Under the pieces are notes generated by a model that saw only the letters and a program-made list of their open reading frames with translations, was not told where the DNA came from and searched no databases. Positions 1 through 9,391 of a stretch of DNA of 64,000 nt are shown one piece after another. Origin of the DNA: Nitzschia sp. DOCU1 (lineage: Eukaryota; Bacillariophyta; Bacillariophyceae; Bacillariales; Bacillariaceae); NCBI GenBank assembly GCA_951394045.1, contig OX595985.1:558001-622000 (forward strand), written 5' to 3'. The translations under genes were made by a program, and so were the position numbers. Within the stretch, counting starts at the first letter, position 1. Every line of letters starts with the position of its first letter.

Positions 1-62
1 CGATCTCGGTCTTCAGAGGATTTTTCTCGAACTATTCCAAAGCAAGAGAGGCAACCGAGATC

Positions 63-380
63 ATGGCGTCCTCGGCTGTGTTGTTTCATTGCGCATCGAT
101 CATGAGGATACTTTCATATCCTCAGGCATCGATTTCCTCTCTGGCGATCTATGCGTGCGTCGCCTGTGGTTGTCTGATGACCATGAAGCTTGCGTCTTTC
201 GAGGGTGAAACAGACGAGGCAAGTTCAGTCTGTACGATCTGCCTTGATGCCGTGGAACTCTCTGGCAAAGAGGCAAAAGTTGTTCCTTGTGGCCACGTTT
301 ACCATAGCCAATGCCTTTTGATGTGGAGCGCATACCAGAATAGATGCCCTCTGTGCAAAGCTGACATAGCCAAGGCATAA
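63..380 (+). CDS. Small RING-H2 finger protein (putative E3 ubiquitin ligase)
   Basis: A 105-residue protein beginning at an ATG. The C-terminal half holds a complete C3H2C3 RING-H2 finger: CTIC, then VPC, GH, YH, QC, and a final CPLC pair at about residues 57-100. RING-H2 domains bind two zinc ions and recruit E2 ubiquitin-conjugating enzymes, so an E3 ligase role is the family inference. The N-terminal 45 residues are hydrophobic and may form a membrane segment or signal anchor; no other domain is visible. Substrates cannot be predicted. It is close to the window edge, so an upstream exon cannot be excluded. A gene with its 3' end at 477 lies on the opposite strand immediately downstream (convergent). 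Confidence 0.75.
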   Translation: MASSAVLFHCASIMRILSYPQASISSLAIYACVACGCLMTMKLASFEGETDEASSVCTICLDAVELSGKEAKVVPCGHVYHSQCLLMWSAYQNRCPLCKADIAKA

Positions 381-476
381 TCTCACGGGCCAAATTAAAT
401 CTCGGTACGACATCACTCATCTACCACGAGTTCGGTATTCTTTATCTCGCTGCCGCCCCTATAGAACGGCGTCTCC

Positions 477-1321
477 CTAGGTATGGATTTGTTGTTTCGC
501 CTGTTGCATGAAGCGCTGAGCATCAATATCATTCTGAGGGTTTTTCGGCTCTTCATTTTGATATGCTTGGAAGACAAAATACTTGCTTTCTTCGCTGGGA
601 AGAAACTGCTTCTCGGATGTTTCATCGTATGCGTTCATCATTCGTTGGTATAACTTCTCTGCCCTCATACCACTCCCGGGTTGGACCATACCGTCAGCAA
701 TCTCACCCTACGAGCAACGTTTAAATCAGGATTCAAACAAACTAGATCAGCACGGGGACGTCTTTGGTAGAGCAGTCAAAGAGTTTGTAGCGACAAATAT
801 GATGGTACAGCGGAAGAATCTGAAAATTTCCAGACGAGAGTCTCAAGCTTGTCAAGAACAGAATCGTCGCTGCGACCTTCTTCGTAGACCTTCCGAATGA
901 CCCCTTCCAAAAATTGGGAGGCGACTTTATGAGATAAACCAGAGACATCGTCCAATAAGAGATCCATGATATCCGAGACTTGTGCAATTGCTTGTAGATG
1001 TGACATCTGCAGGTTGCTTCTTCGCTCCTGGCGATTCAAAGGCGGACATGGACCTTGCATTGCGCCGCCTGGGGGACCAATCGAAGGGGAAGGGAGACTC
1101 ATTTTGAACCAAGTAGAATTTACTTCTGGCAAGTACAAAGTACCATTCTTTGCAATAGAATGAAAGTGCGTCGGCCGGTTCCATGAGAAACGAGTCAATG
1201 TCGACACTACCTGAATTGACCTTGGCACAAAGCCGTCGTTGCACCCAATCCATTGCAATACAATCAGAATCAGAAGCCCAATCGAACGTCTCAACGACGC
1301 TTTTGTTGCTCCTAGAAGCAT
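477..1321 (-). CDS. Plastid-targeted protein of unknown function (two exons)
   Basis: Two exons are proposed on the minus strand: 1321-809 and 707-477, joined in phase 0 across a 101-bp intron (donor GTACCA, acceptor CGTAG). Together they code 247 residues. The N-terminus has a basic start, a hydrophobic stretch (LLILIVLQW) and then CNDGFVP. A phenylalanine right after a signal-peptide-like stretch is the diatom bipartite plastid-targeting pattern, so plastid import is inferred. The rest is helical and charged; I recognise no family. The donor is weak, so the exon boundary is uncertain, but the downstream reading frame looks genuinely coding. It is divergent from the ABC transporter gene. Confidence 0.55.
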
Positions 1322-1768
1322 GGCATCAAAACTGGATCCCGTTATTCAAGCCAATTGGATTTTTCGCCAATATCATCTTTGTCACGGTTTTTGCGAAGTT
1401 GAAATGACGATCCCTCCAAGGATCGCGAGAAAGCTTTTGACCAAAGCAATCCTCATAGGTTATGCTTCTACCCATACATATAGCTATGACTCCGTTTAGC
1501 CACCCACACGACGCACGACGGACGGGACGCTATTTCCTCTGACTACTTCGACCAAAGTGGGATTGTTGACGTCATTTGAATCGAGATATATGCCCAGGCT
1601 GCGTCATTTTTGTTCCTTCGTGATCGTATTGAACCGCCATGAACTTTTTCCATTTCCTGCACGGCGCTTCACCAAATTGCAAACTTTTAGTATTATCGGG
1701 TTCAGAACTCCTCACAAAACCTTCCAAGAAGCATATTTTCCCTTTACCAAACAGGAAAGATCACAAAG
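1322..1768. other. Divergent intergenic region
   Basis: About 450 bases lie between the plastid-type gene (minus) and the ABCG gene (plus). This should hold both promoters. ORFs here have no recognisable domains and I see no clear TATA box or repeat. Confidence 0.4.
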
Positions 1769-4273
1769 ATGTCGACCAGCGAAGGTTACAGCGGCAACAC
1801 CGATGTCGACCTCGGAGGTGGGTTTGCCACCACCACGAAGAAGCACGTTCTTAACAAGCACCATCAGCACAAGCACACTGCCGGCGAAGACCACAACGAC
1901 ATCGCCGATGTCGAAGTTGGAGGCGATGCCGCCACCAAGAAGAAGAAAAGTAAGCATGATCACAAGCACTCGGTCAGTGAAGACCACCACAACGAGAACA
2001 TTGACGTCGGCGGAGAGGCCACTAGGACGAAGAAAAAGAAAAAACACAAGAAGAAGGTCCTTGAGAAGAGCATTAGTACTGCGCTTCCCACAAGCGAAGA
2101 TCCATTTGCGCCGCGTCAAGGTAAAACTTTGCTTTGGCGCAATATCAACATGACCTTGGTAAGTTACGAGGACTCGGACATGAAAACTCGGGTATATCCT
2201 CCGTTTACGGCACCATGATTGTAGCTCACAATGAACCTTTACTCAACTTGCTTGAAGACTGGAGTCAAGGGTGGTGAGGATCGAAAGCTTCTTGACAATG
2301 TCTGGGGAGAAGTCCCTGTTGGTCAGACTACTGCCATCATGGGACCAAGGTGAGCTCGATCAGTTTCGAGCATTTCTTTTTAAATAGTTTCATCAGCATC
2401 ATCTGACCTGGCGTTTCTCCACGACAGCGGGGCGGGGAAAACATCCCTTCTTAACATTCTTGCCGGACGTGCAGCTTCCCGCGGTCTTGTCAAAATCGAA
2501 TCCGATGTGCGCTTGGACAATTTTGCAGTTGACCCTACTGATATTCACGTCCGTCAGCACATCGCTTTTGTAGCGCAGGATGACTCGCTTCAGGCAACTT
2601 CAACGCCGCGCGAGGCCATCTACTTCTCTGCCAAACTCCGTTTGCCCCGCTCAACTCCAGAACAAGATCTTGTCAAGCTTACGAATCATATGCTAGAGGA
2701 ACTTGGATTAACTCACTGTGCAGATACTATCGTGGGTGGGCCATTGCTGAAGGGGATTTCAGGCGGAGAGCGCAAGCGTACTTCTGTGGGAGTTGAGCTT
2801 GTGGTCAGGCCGAAGATGGTGTTTTTGGGTATGTTAATGATCAGATGATAATGAGTTTGTTGACCGTACTGTTACTTAAGTGTGCTCATACTTTTGCGTC
2901 CTTCAATCCTTTCTTTTTCCTTATTACAGACGAGCCAACCAGTGGGTATGTGAACAATGTGCCGAGTGGAGGGCGGCAGCGCCGGCGATCCTCCTATGGC
3001 GTTTCTAACATCGTGTCTTTTCTGTTCCTCTTCATTCCGCAGCTTGGATAGCTACAGCGCAGTACAGTTGTGCCAAGTCTTGAAGAAGGTTGCCAACGCC
3101 GGTGCTAGTGTCCTTTTTACCATTCATCAACCAGCATCCGAGATTTTCAACTCCTTTGATCGACTGATCCTCATGAACAAGGGTCAAGTCATGTACCAGG
3201 GAGCTGTTGAAGATATTCCAACGTATTTCGCAGATCGTGGCCAATCCCTTCCCAAAAAGTACAACCCCGCTGACTGGATTATGAATGTCGCTCAATCCAA
3301 CTCTGCTGAGAAGCTTCGCCGAAAGGGATTCTTTCCCGAGGACGATCGTGAGTTGCCCGAGGCGCTTACCGAAAAGGTGGATGGCAAAGATGAATTGGGC
3401 ATCACCGAGACCTCACGCCACCAGGGCAATGGATATGATCCAAGACACGTTGGTCTTCTTACTCAGACGGGTATGCTCTTTGCCCGGGAGATTAAGAATA
3501 TTACCCGAGACAAAACCGTGATGGGCGGTCGCATTGGATTCTCTGTGGTCTTGTCCACGTTGATAGGTGTCATTTTCTATGACGTGGGTGATGAACCCTC
3601 TGATATCAGCTCCAATTTGAACAGTCACTTCGGAGCGCTGATCATGATCATGATGTTGGGGATGATGGGCACCGCGCAACAAGCTTTGCTCGCCTTTCCG
3701 CAAGAGCGCCCTGTCTTCCTGCGGGAATACTCTACTAACCACTATTCGGTCACCTCTTACTTCATGGCAAGGTTGACAATGGAAGCCCTTCAGACTGCAG
3801 TTCAAATTCTTGTGATGTGCTTGATCTCGTTCTGGCTCATTTCCTTCCGCCAAGGCTTCGGCGTTTTCTTTTTGAACGCCTATTGTCTTGCGATGGCAAG
3901 TACCGCTCTTTCGGTTACCCTTGGAAGTGCTGTGGAGGACCCCAAAATGGGCCAAGAAATGCTTCCAATGCTCTTTGTGCCTCAGCTTTTGTTCGCGGGC
4001 TTCTTCGTTACACCCAGCCTCATCCCCAGTTGGCTGAGCTGGGCACGATACCTCTTTGCCTTGACCTATTCCGTGAAAATCGGCCTGGTGGAAGAGTTCG
4101 GAGATGGTTGTGGCTCACAGCAAGCTGATATGATGTGTGAAGGTCTCTTGGATTCGGTGGAAGCCATTCCCGAAGACTCTTGGTGGTATTGGTTGGCAGT
4201 GGTTGCTATCTTTGTCTTCTTCAGATCGCTTGCTCTGTTCATCCTCAGACGAAAGGCCACTAAGTTCTTTTAA
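1769..4273 (+). CDS. ABCG-family half-size ABC transporter (five exons)
   Basis: Exons 1769-2158, 2225-2349, 2428-2828, 2930-2945 and 3043-4273 join in frame to 720 residues. All introns are GT-AG and phases agree. The N-terminal ~120 residues are His/Lys-rich and low complexity. The nucleotide-binding domain follows: Walker A (GPSGAGKTS) is split by intron 2, the signature is ISGGERKR, and Walker B/D-loop (FLDEPTSGLDS) is spread over three exons, with the 16-nt fourth exon carrying most of DEPTSG. The H-loop reads TIHQP. The C-terminal half is an ABC2-type membrane domain with about six hydrophobic segments. NBD-first order and a single NBD mark the ABCG/White subfamily, which works as a dimer exporting lipids or small hydrophobic molecules. 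The substrate cannot be told. Confidence 0.9.
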
Positions 4274-5081
4274 TTCACGTTGTTGATTTTTTGTAAATAC
4301 TTGCACTCAGCATTGATATCAGACTTGAATAGAAGGCGACATCGTTTACACCATTGTAGCATCTTCGCTAGCGTCGAAGCGATAGCGGGGCCCGAGGGCC
4401 CCAGGCAATTGCTCGCGAATGACGGCAACCTACGTACTTTGTGACATCATCTTGACATCACCGCATGGGACAGGTTGCAGTGCCATGACTATGAATTGCT
4501 TGGTAGTCTTTATCCATTCCATAACATTGTCACCATCCCCTCATCTTGTTCCACCAGGCTAATCATGTACCAGGTAGCACATTGCAGTTGGATGATGATA
4601 CACCAAACGATTGCGTGCTACAAAAAATGCAGCCGCTGGCGTTTTGGAGAAAGTTGGCTCACTCTTTACATTTTCGTCCATGGGACGGCCACCTTGGACT
4701 TGATGCAGGTACCGTTCCGTATCATGACGGACTTCATAGCCCAAACATCACAGAAAGCCTCCTCGATAGTGGAAGGGTAGGGTAGCATCGACTTGATCGT
4801 AGCTTTGAAACGACGACAAGTAACGAATCATGGCCAGTTCGTTGGATGCCGGACGGCGATTACCATCCTTGTTCAAGTCGTGAAAGGATATCCAGCGATG
4901 ACAAGGAAGAATCGGACCCTTGATGGTTGTACTCCATGATATCCTCGGACGAACACAGGGCAGCCAAAATATCCAATTCGCGACGCAGTGTCGAAACTGA
5001 CGAGATATCCAACCTCATGGCATTAGCTTCCTCCTTCTAGACTGAATCAAAGACTTGGTCTGGGTTGACAGCAGCCATGAG
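4274..5081. other. Intergenic region with possible decayed coding sequence
   Basis: No intact gene is seen in about 800 bases. Read on the minus strand, 4550-5060 gives several protein-like stretches in two frames separated by stops, including an EF-hand-like run (DLNKDGN) near 4860-4880. This could be a degraded gene fragment; the evidence is weak. Confidence 0.3.
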
Positions 5082-5984
5082 TTAGGCATTTGGCAGATTC
5101 TCCACGGGTATCCATTTGGGGAAGAGGTCTTTTGTTCGCACATCGTATTCATTTGGATCGTCGCGATTGGCAAATTCATCGTCATCGGTTCCTAGCAACA
5201 ACCATTCGGCAAAAAACGCCACATTATCGGGGCTATCCAAAGCTCCACTTGGTGGCGGCCGCGCCTGTTGTTCTCCCATGGAAGGATCGTGTGGAATGAC
5301 TTTGGCCTTCATTTGTTGAAATTTGGCAACATCGGGAAGAGACTCCAGTGGTGCGTCTCGAATTGTGCCTTGCATAGCAGTATCGACAACACCAGGCTTG
5401 AAGCTTCCAACGCGTACAGTCCCACCGACATGAACGAATTCCTTGTCGAGTGTTTTGAAGGCTTGATAAAAGGCCGCCTTGGTGATTCCGTACACAGACC
5501 AACCAACTGGAGGCGGGCCATGAGCCGCGCCGGAACTCACGTGCAATATGCGACCCGCACTGGTGCTGTCAGAAAGGTAAGGGTACAGAGCCGTTGATAG
5601 TAAAATGGGTCCCTCCACATTGACGCACATGGCCCTTTGCATTTCTTCTTGTGTCACATCCAATATCCGCTTGATCGGCTCAATCGTTCCAGCGCTGTGC
5701 ACTAGAAATCGTAGCTGTTTGGACCTGCCAGCCGACAAGGCCTCCACTTCTTGAACAATCTTAAGGCGGCCTTGTTCTGTGCCAATGTCAGCTGCCACAG
5801 GGACAAACTTTGGATGATCGGCCGCGTCTTGTGCTTGGATCGATCGCGACACCAACACGACGGCATCGATGAATGGCCAAGATGCAATCTTTGCCGCGAT
5901 CGCTTTGCCGATGCCGCTTCGTCCCCCGGTTACTAGTGCAATAGCTGGCCGTTTGTCTTTGATTGTATAACGGGCATACGACAT
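5082..5984 (-). CDS. Short-chain dehydrogenase/reductase (SDR)
   Basis: The chosen ATG at 5984 gives 300 residues; the open frame extends upstream only through a non-ATG codon. The Rossmann nucleotide-binding motif is TGGRSGIG near residue 20. A later serine (VSSGA) and the catalytic YGITK (YxxxK) are correctly spaced for a classical SDR active site, and the HSAG motif of the central sheet is present. SDRs use NAD(H) or NADP(H) to oxidise or reduce carbonyls and alcohols. Overall style resembles the sepiapterin reductase/fungal SDR branch, but the substrate cannot be assigned. No targeting peptide is evident, so a cytosolic protein is inferred. Length fits the family. Confidence 0.85.
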   Translation of the reverse strand: MSYARYTIKDKRPAIALVTGGRSGIGKAIAAKIASWPFIDAVVLVSRSIQAQDAADHPKFVPVAADIGTEQGRLKIVQEVEALSAGRSKQLRFLVHSAGTIEPIKRILDVTQEEMQRAMCVNVEGPILLSTALYPYLSDSTSAGRILHVSSGAAHGPPPVGWSVYGITKAAFYQAFKTLDKEFVHVGGTVRVGSFKPGVVDTAMQGTIRDAPLESLPDVAKFQQMKAKVIPHDPSMGEQQARPPPSGALDSPDNVAFFAEWLLLGTDDDEFANRDDPNEYDVRTKDLFPKWIPVENLPNA

Positions 5985-6239
5985 GGCAGAGTACAACTTG
6001 TGTAACAAAGATACAATACGGCGGGATCTGTCACCCCCAAACTTGTGATTCCGTAATCACAAGATTGGCACGAATTCTGATCTCGAGATGAACTTCCGCC
6101 CGCCACGTCATTCCCGAACCGTCTCATACGACACGACAGAAGACACCCAGCAGACATTTCGGAAAGGGGTGGCAACCAATCACGACTTCCCGACGCATAC
6201 GAAATGACCGTAACCACATGATTACCGGCTTTTGCTAAT

Positions 6240-6300
6240 GACCCCGAAACTGGCGATCGGATGACCCCGAAACTGGCGATCGGATACGATCGCCAGTTTC
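6240..6300. repeat. Two 23-bp direct repeats ending in a perfect hairpin
   Basis: GACCCCGAAACTGGCGATCG followed by GAT occurs twice head to tail (6240-6262 and 6263-6285). The second copy forms a perfect 14-bp inverted repeat with what follows: arm GAAACTGGCGATCG at 6269-6282, loop GATA, complementary arm 6287-6300. It lies between the SDR promoter and the start of the repeat-protein gene. Confidence 0.85.
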
Positions 6301-6405
6301 TTCGATACCACACCGTTGGTAATCTTCTGATTCCGCCTTCATCACATGATCACGGCTCTCAACCCACCTGAATTTTTAATCCGGTGCAAATCTTCTTCAT
6401 CCTCC

Positions 6406-7608
6406 ATGAAGCGTCCGAATTCATCCCAGCAGAACTGGCACAATGGTGCCCGCCGCCGTCTGCTTGCTCAAAAGAAGCGACGTGCTGCTCTTGAAGCTGC
6501 CAAAGCTTCTACCGCCGCCGGCATTCGGGCTTCGGCCCCTCCCAAAGATTATTCTTTGGTGGCCGGCGGCGTGACGGAATCGTCTTCGATTCCTTCCACC
6601 GTTGGAGGCGACGGCAGCAGCGATGCTAGCCGTCCCTCCAACGATGGTACCACCGCCGCCGGCATTCGGGCTTCGGCCCCTCCCAAAGATTATTCTTTGG
6701 TGGCCGGCGGCGTGACGGAATCGTCTTCGATTCCTTCCACCGTTGGAGGCGACGGCAGCAGCAATGCTAGCCGTCCCTCCAACGATGGTACCACCGCCGC
6801 CGGCATTCGGGCTTCCCCTCCTCCCAAAGATTATTCTTTGGTGGCCGGCGGCGTGACGGAATCGTCTTCGATTCCTTCCACCGTTGGAGGCGACGGCAGC
6901 AGCGATGCTAGCCGTCCCTCCAACGATGGTACCACCGCCGCCGGCATTCGGGCTTCGGCCCCTCCCAAAGATTATTCTTTGGTGGCCGGCGGCGTGACGG
7001 AATCGTCTTCGATTCCTTCCACCGTTGGAGGCGACGGCAGCAGCGATGCTAGCCGTCCCTCCAACGATGGTACCACCGCCGCCGGCATTCGGGCTTCGGC
7101 CCCTCCTCCCAAAGATTATTCTTTGGTGGCCGGCGGCGTGACGGAATCGTCTTCGATTCCTTCCACCGTTGGAGGCGACGGCAGCAGCGATGCTAGCCGT
7201 CCCTCCAACGATGGTACCACCGCCGCCGGCATTCGGGCTTCGGCCCCTCCTCCCAAAGATTATTCTTTGGTGGCCGGCGGCGTGACGGAATCGTCTTCGA
7301 TTCCTTCCACCGTTGGAGGCGACGGCAGCAGCGATGCTAGCCGTCCCTCCAACGATGGTACCACCGCCGCCGGCATTCGGGCTTCGGCCCCTCCTCCCAA
7401 AGATTATTCTTTGGTGGCCGGCGGCGTGACGGAATCGTCTTCGATTCCTTCCACCGTTGGAGGCAACGGCAGCATGTTGTCTTCATGGACCAGCCATACT
7501 ATCAAGTTAGATCTGACGATGAGATCATGGTCCACCGTCGAAATCAAATTCCATCACGGTGCACCCAAACCGCTCTCTTCAAATTTGATGGAGCGGATGC
7601 GACGTTGA
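6406..7608 (+). CDS. Low-complexity protein built of seven ~47-residue tandem repeats
   Basis: An ATG at 6406 follows an in-frame upstream ATG at 6346; the later one starts a clean basic N-terminus (QKKRRAALEAAKAS). Seven near-identical copies of a 47-48 residue unit follow, with core sequences AAGIRASAPPKDYSLVAGG and VTESSSIPSTVGGDGSS. The last three copies carry an extra proline (APPP). The C-terminal ~45 residues after the array are unique, and an overlapping frame from 7485 looks at least as protein-like, so the 3' end may be frameshifted. No catalytic domain is visible; the repeats are Ser/Gly/Ala-rich and probably disordered. The function is unknown. It is convergent with the RING-CXC gene. 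Confidence 0.5.
   Translation: MKRPNSSQQNWHNGARRRLLAQKKRRAALEAAKASTAAGIRASAPPKDYSLVAGGVTESSSIPSTVGGDGSSDASRPSNDGTTAAGIRASAPPKDYSLVAGGVTESSSIPSTVGGDGSSNASRPSNDGTTAAGIRASPPPKDYSLVAGGVTESSSIPSTVGGDGSSDASRPSNDGTTAAGIRASAPPKDYSLVAGGVTESSSIPSTVGGDGSSDASRPSNDGTTAAGIRASAPPPKDYSLVAGGVTESSSIPSTVGGDGSSDASRPSNDGTTAAGIRASAPPPKDYSLVAGGVTESSSIPSTVGGDGSSDASRPSNDGTTAAGIRASAPPPKDYSLVAGGVTESSSIPSTVGGNGSMLSSWTSHTIKLDLTMRSWSTVEIKFHHGAPKPLSSNLMERMRR
6511..7465 (+). repeat. Coding minisatellite, seven copies of 141/144 bp
   Basis: Copies start at about 6511, 6652, 6793, 6934, 7075, 7219 and 7363. The first four intervals are 141 bp and the later ones 144 bp because of one added CCT codon. The copies differ at only a few bases, so the array is young or homogenised. 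The frame is kept throughout. Confidence 0.95.
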
Positions 7609-7740
7609 CGGCCATCACCCAGAGCGTCTGCATCACAACTTCCGACAGCTCCGAACTAAAATCAAACATGCAGTCCGTCTTGCAGTTAACTAACATTCTT
7701 TCATATGACAGAATCACTAAACTAACCATAGTAACATACA

Positions 7741-9045
7741 TCATTTCTTTATATTAGTGGTTCCTACGACGTTTTGCCTTGGGTTTTTTATCCATGTCGT
7801 CATCGTCATCGGACGGAGACGACGTCCGAGAGACCTCAGCTTTTTCACCTTCAGCTCTTGTACCTTCTTGCTCCGGTGACGCTGCTGACAATAGATCAAC
7901 AGAATACTTACATCGTCCCTCACAACCACAACCTGAGCCGCAGAATGCCCCTCTCTTCTCCTACAAGAACAACGTGACCCAACACAGTCCTTCTTACACT
8001 TGCAGGTAGTACGACCGACGTTGGGAGAATGCCCTTTGGCCACTCGATTGGCCTCTTTCAAAGTGATTCCGGGCAACTCCGTTAGATTGATTGTACCTGC
8101 AAGAATTTGATCGTACCATGTACACAGTGGTTCTGGAAGCAAGGACCGAATTGCAGGCGCAGTCACCTGGTAGTCTGCAATTCCAACCCATAGAACAGTT
8201 CCATCCATTTTGTGGAGGAGTCCCTGTTCTGTGACGACGCACACGCTTTTAGACCTAGGGTTGACGGCACATACAATGCCATTGAGCACACCAGAATCAA
8301 CGGCACGTGCCCTATCACGAAAGTCTATTCGAACATTGACACTGTCTCCCTTTTCCACCTGGATTGAACGTGCCAATCTCTGTTTCATTTTCTTGGCCTG
8401 AATGCCCTGGCCTTCCCTCCTGTAGTGGTTAAGCTGGTCCCTCAACCGCCTTTGGTCCACCAGTGACTGCATTTGCTGTTGAAGAATTGGCGTGTTGACT
8501 ATTGCTTTGGCTGCCTGATTCTCGTCTGTTGCTGTTGCTGGTGTGTTGACAATTCCTGTTGCTGTGGCTGGTGTGTCAACAATTCCTTCAGCTACATGAT
8601 TCTCACTTGTTGCTGCCCTGTCAGCAATTGCTGGTGTGTTGACAATTCCTCCAGCTATGTGGTTCTCACTTGTTGCTGGCATGTCGGCAATTCTCTCAGC
8701 TCTCTCAGCTGCTTGATTCTCGCCTGTTGCTGTTGCAATTCCTTCCGCTTCCTGGTTTTTGGCTCGTTCCGTCAATTTCGACCATTCCTTTGCTACATCA
8801 ATCATGACGTCTTCCTGGATAGTGGTGCCACAACAGGGGCAGCGTGTTGACGTCTCAAGCCAACCAAGCAGGCAACGGTGGTGGGCGTGATCATCACACG
8901 GAAGAGTAGCCATTCCGGTTGCATTCTTGTCGTCTTCCTTCAAGCAAATGGGACATTGAACAACTTGATCACCTACGGCAGGAGTATCACAGTCGATTTC
9001 GACACAGAAATCGTTGCCTGCCAAGTTGGTGCCCATGGAATTCAT
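7741..9045 (-). CDS. RING finger protein with C-terminal CXC-type Cys-rich domain, apparently frameshifted
   Basis: ATG at 9045. A RING finger sits at about residues 34-78 (CPICL, LPC, HAHH, CLLGW, CPCC). A repetitive segment built on ENHVAEGIVDTP and NTPATAT follows, then a basic helical region. Near the C-terminus, ITLKEAN...VGRTTCKCKKDC and SRCSCRRR begin a CXC/Tesmin-like zinc cluster of a type common in transposon-derived proteins. The frame then leaves this pattern. In another frame the cluster continues as CGSGCGCEGRC and ends in an acidic tail and a basic KKPKAKRRR tract with a stop at 7753. A GA-dinucleotide run (CT on the plus strand, about 7951-7960) marks the shift. I infer a recent 2-nt expansion, a strain variant or a sequencing error. 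RING suggests ubiquitin ligase activity. Confidence 0.7.
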   Translation of the reverse strand: MNSMGTNLAGNDFCVEIDCDTPAVGDQVVQCPICLKEDDKNATGMATLPCDDHAHHRCLLGWLETSTRCPCCGTTIQEDVMIDVAKEWSKLTERAKNQEAEGIATATGENQAAERAERIADMPATSENHIAGGIVNTPAIADRAATSENHVAEGIVDTPATATGIVNTPATATDENQAAKAIVNTPILQQQMQSLVDQRRLRDQLNHYRREGQGIQAKKMKQRLARSIQVEKGDSVNVRIDFRDRARAVDSGVLNGIVCAVNPRSKSVCVVTEQGLLHKMDGTVLWVGIADYQVTAPAIRSLLPEPLCTWYDQILAGTINLTELPGITLKEANRVAKGHSPNVGRTTCKCKKDCVGSRCSCRRREGHSAAQVVVVRDDVSILLIYCQQRHRSKKVQELKVKKLRSLGRRLRPMTMTTWIKNPRQNVVGTTNIKK

Positions 9046-9391
9046 ACTCGACTGGACAAGCTTACCATCAACTTCCTCATAGCAAAGTGATCCGGATAAA
9101 TCTGCAAACGTTTGTCGTTTCGCTGGTCACGAGCTCGGGCGTCGATGACTGCAGGATGGAGAGATGACTGACTCACCCGTGTTGATCGTTGTAGTCATTC
9201 GCGCCAAAAGATCGTGCCGACCAGATCTTATTGAGGTTGTATCTTACGTTGTTACCCCCGTTTGAAACCCTGCGTGTTTTGGTTTGTTCGACCGAACTTC
9301 CGATAGTACGTATTTGAAAGCCAACGCAGCGAAGAACGAAACGGGAGAAGCAGCGAAATGACATTGGATATCGATTCTTTGTTTCGATACG
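9046..9391. promoter_or_regulatory. Divergent promoter with a single E2F-like site
   Basis: This divergent gap lies between the RING-CXC gene (minus) and the Mpv17-like gene (plus). ATTCGCGCCAAAAG at about 9197-9210 reads CTTTTGGCGCGAAT on the minus strand, a good E2F-type sequence. A single 8-bp core is expected by chance about twice in a window this size, so its role is unproven. Confidence 0.35.

Noticed and set aside
7485..7757. A separate 90-residue gene after the minisatellite
   Set aside because: It overlaps the repeat gene's end in another frame and has no domain; it could be the true C-terminus after a frameshift, but this cannot be shown.
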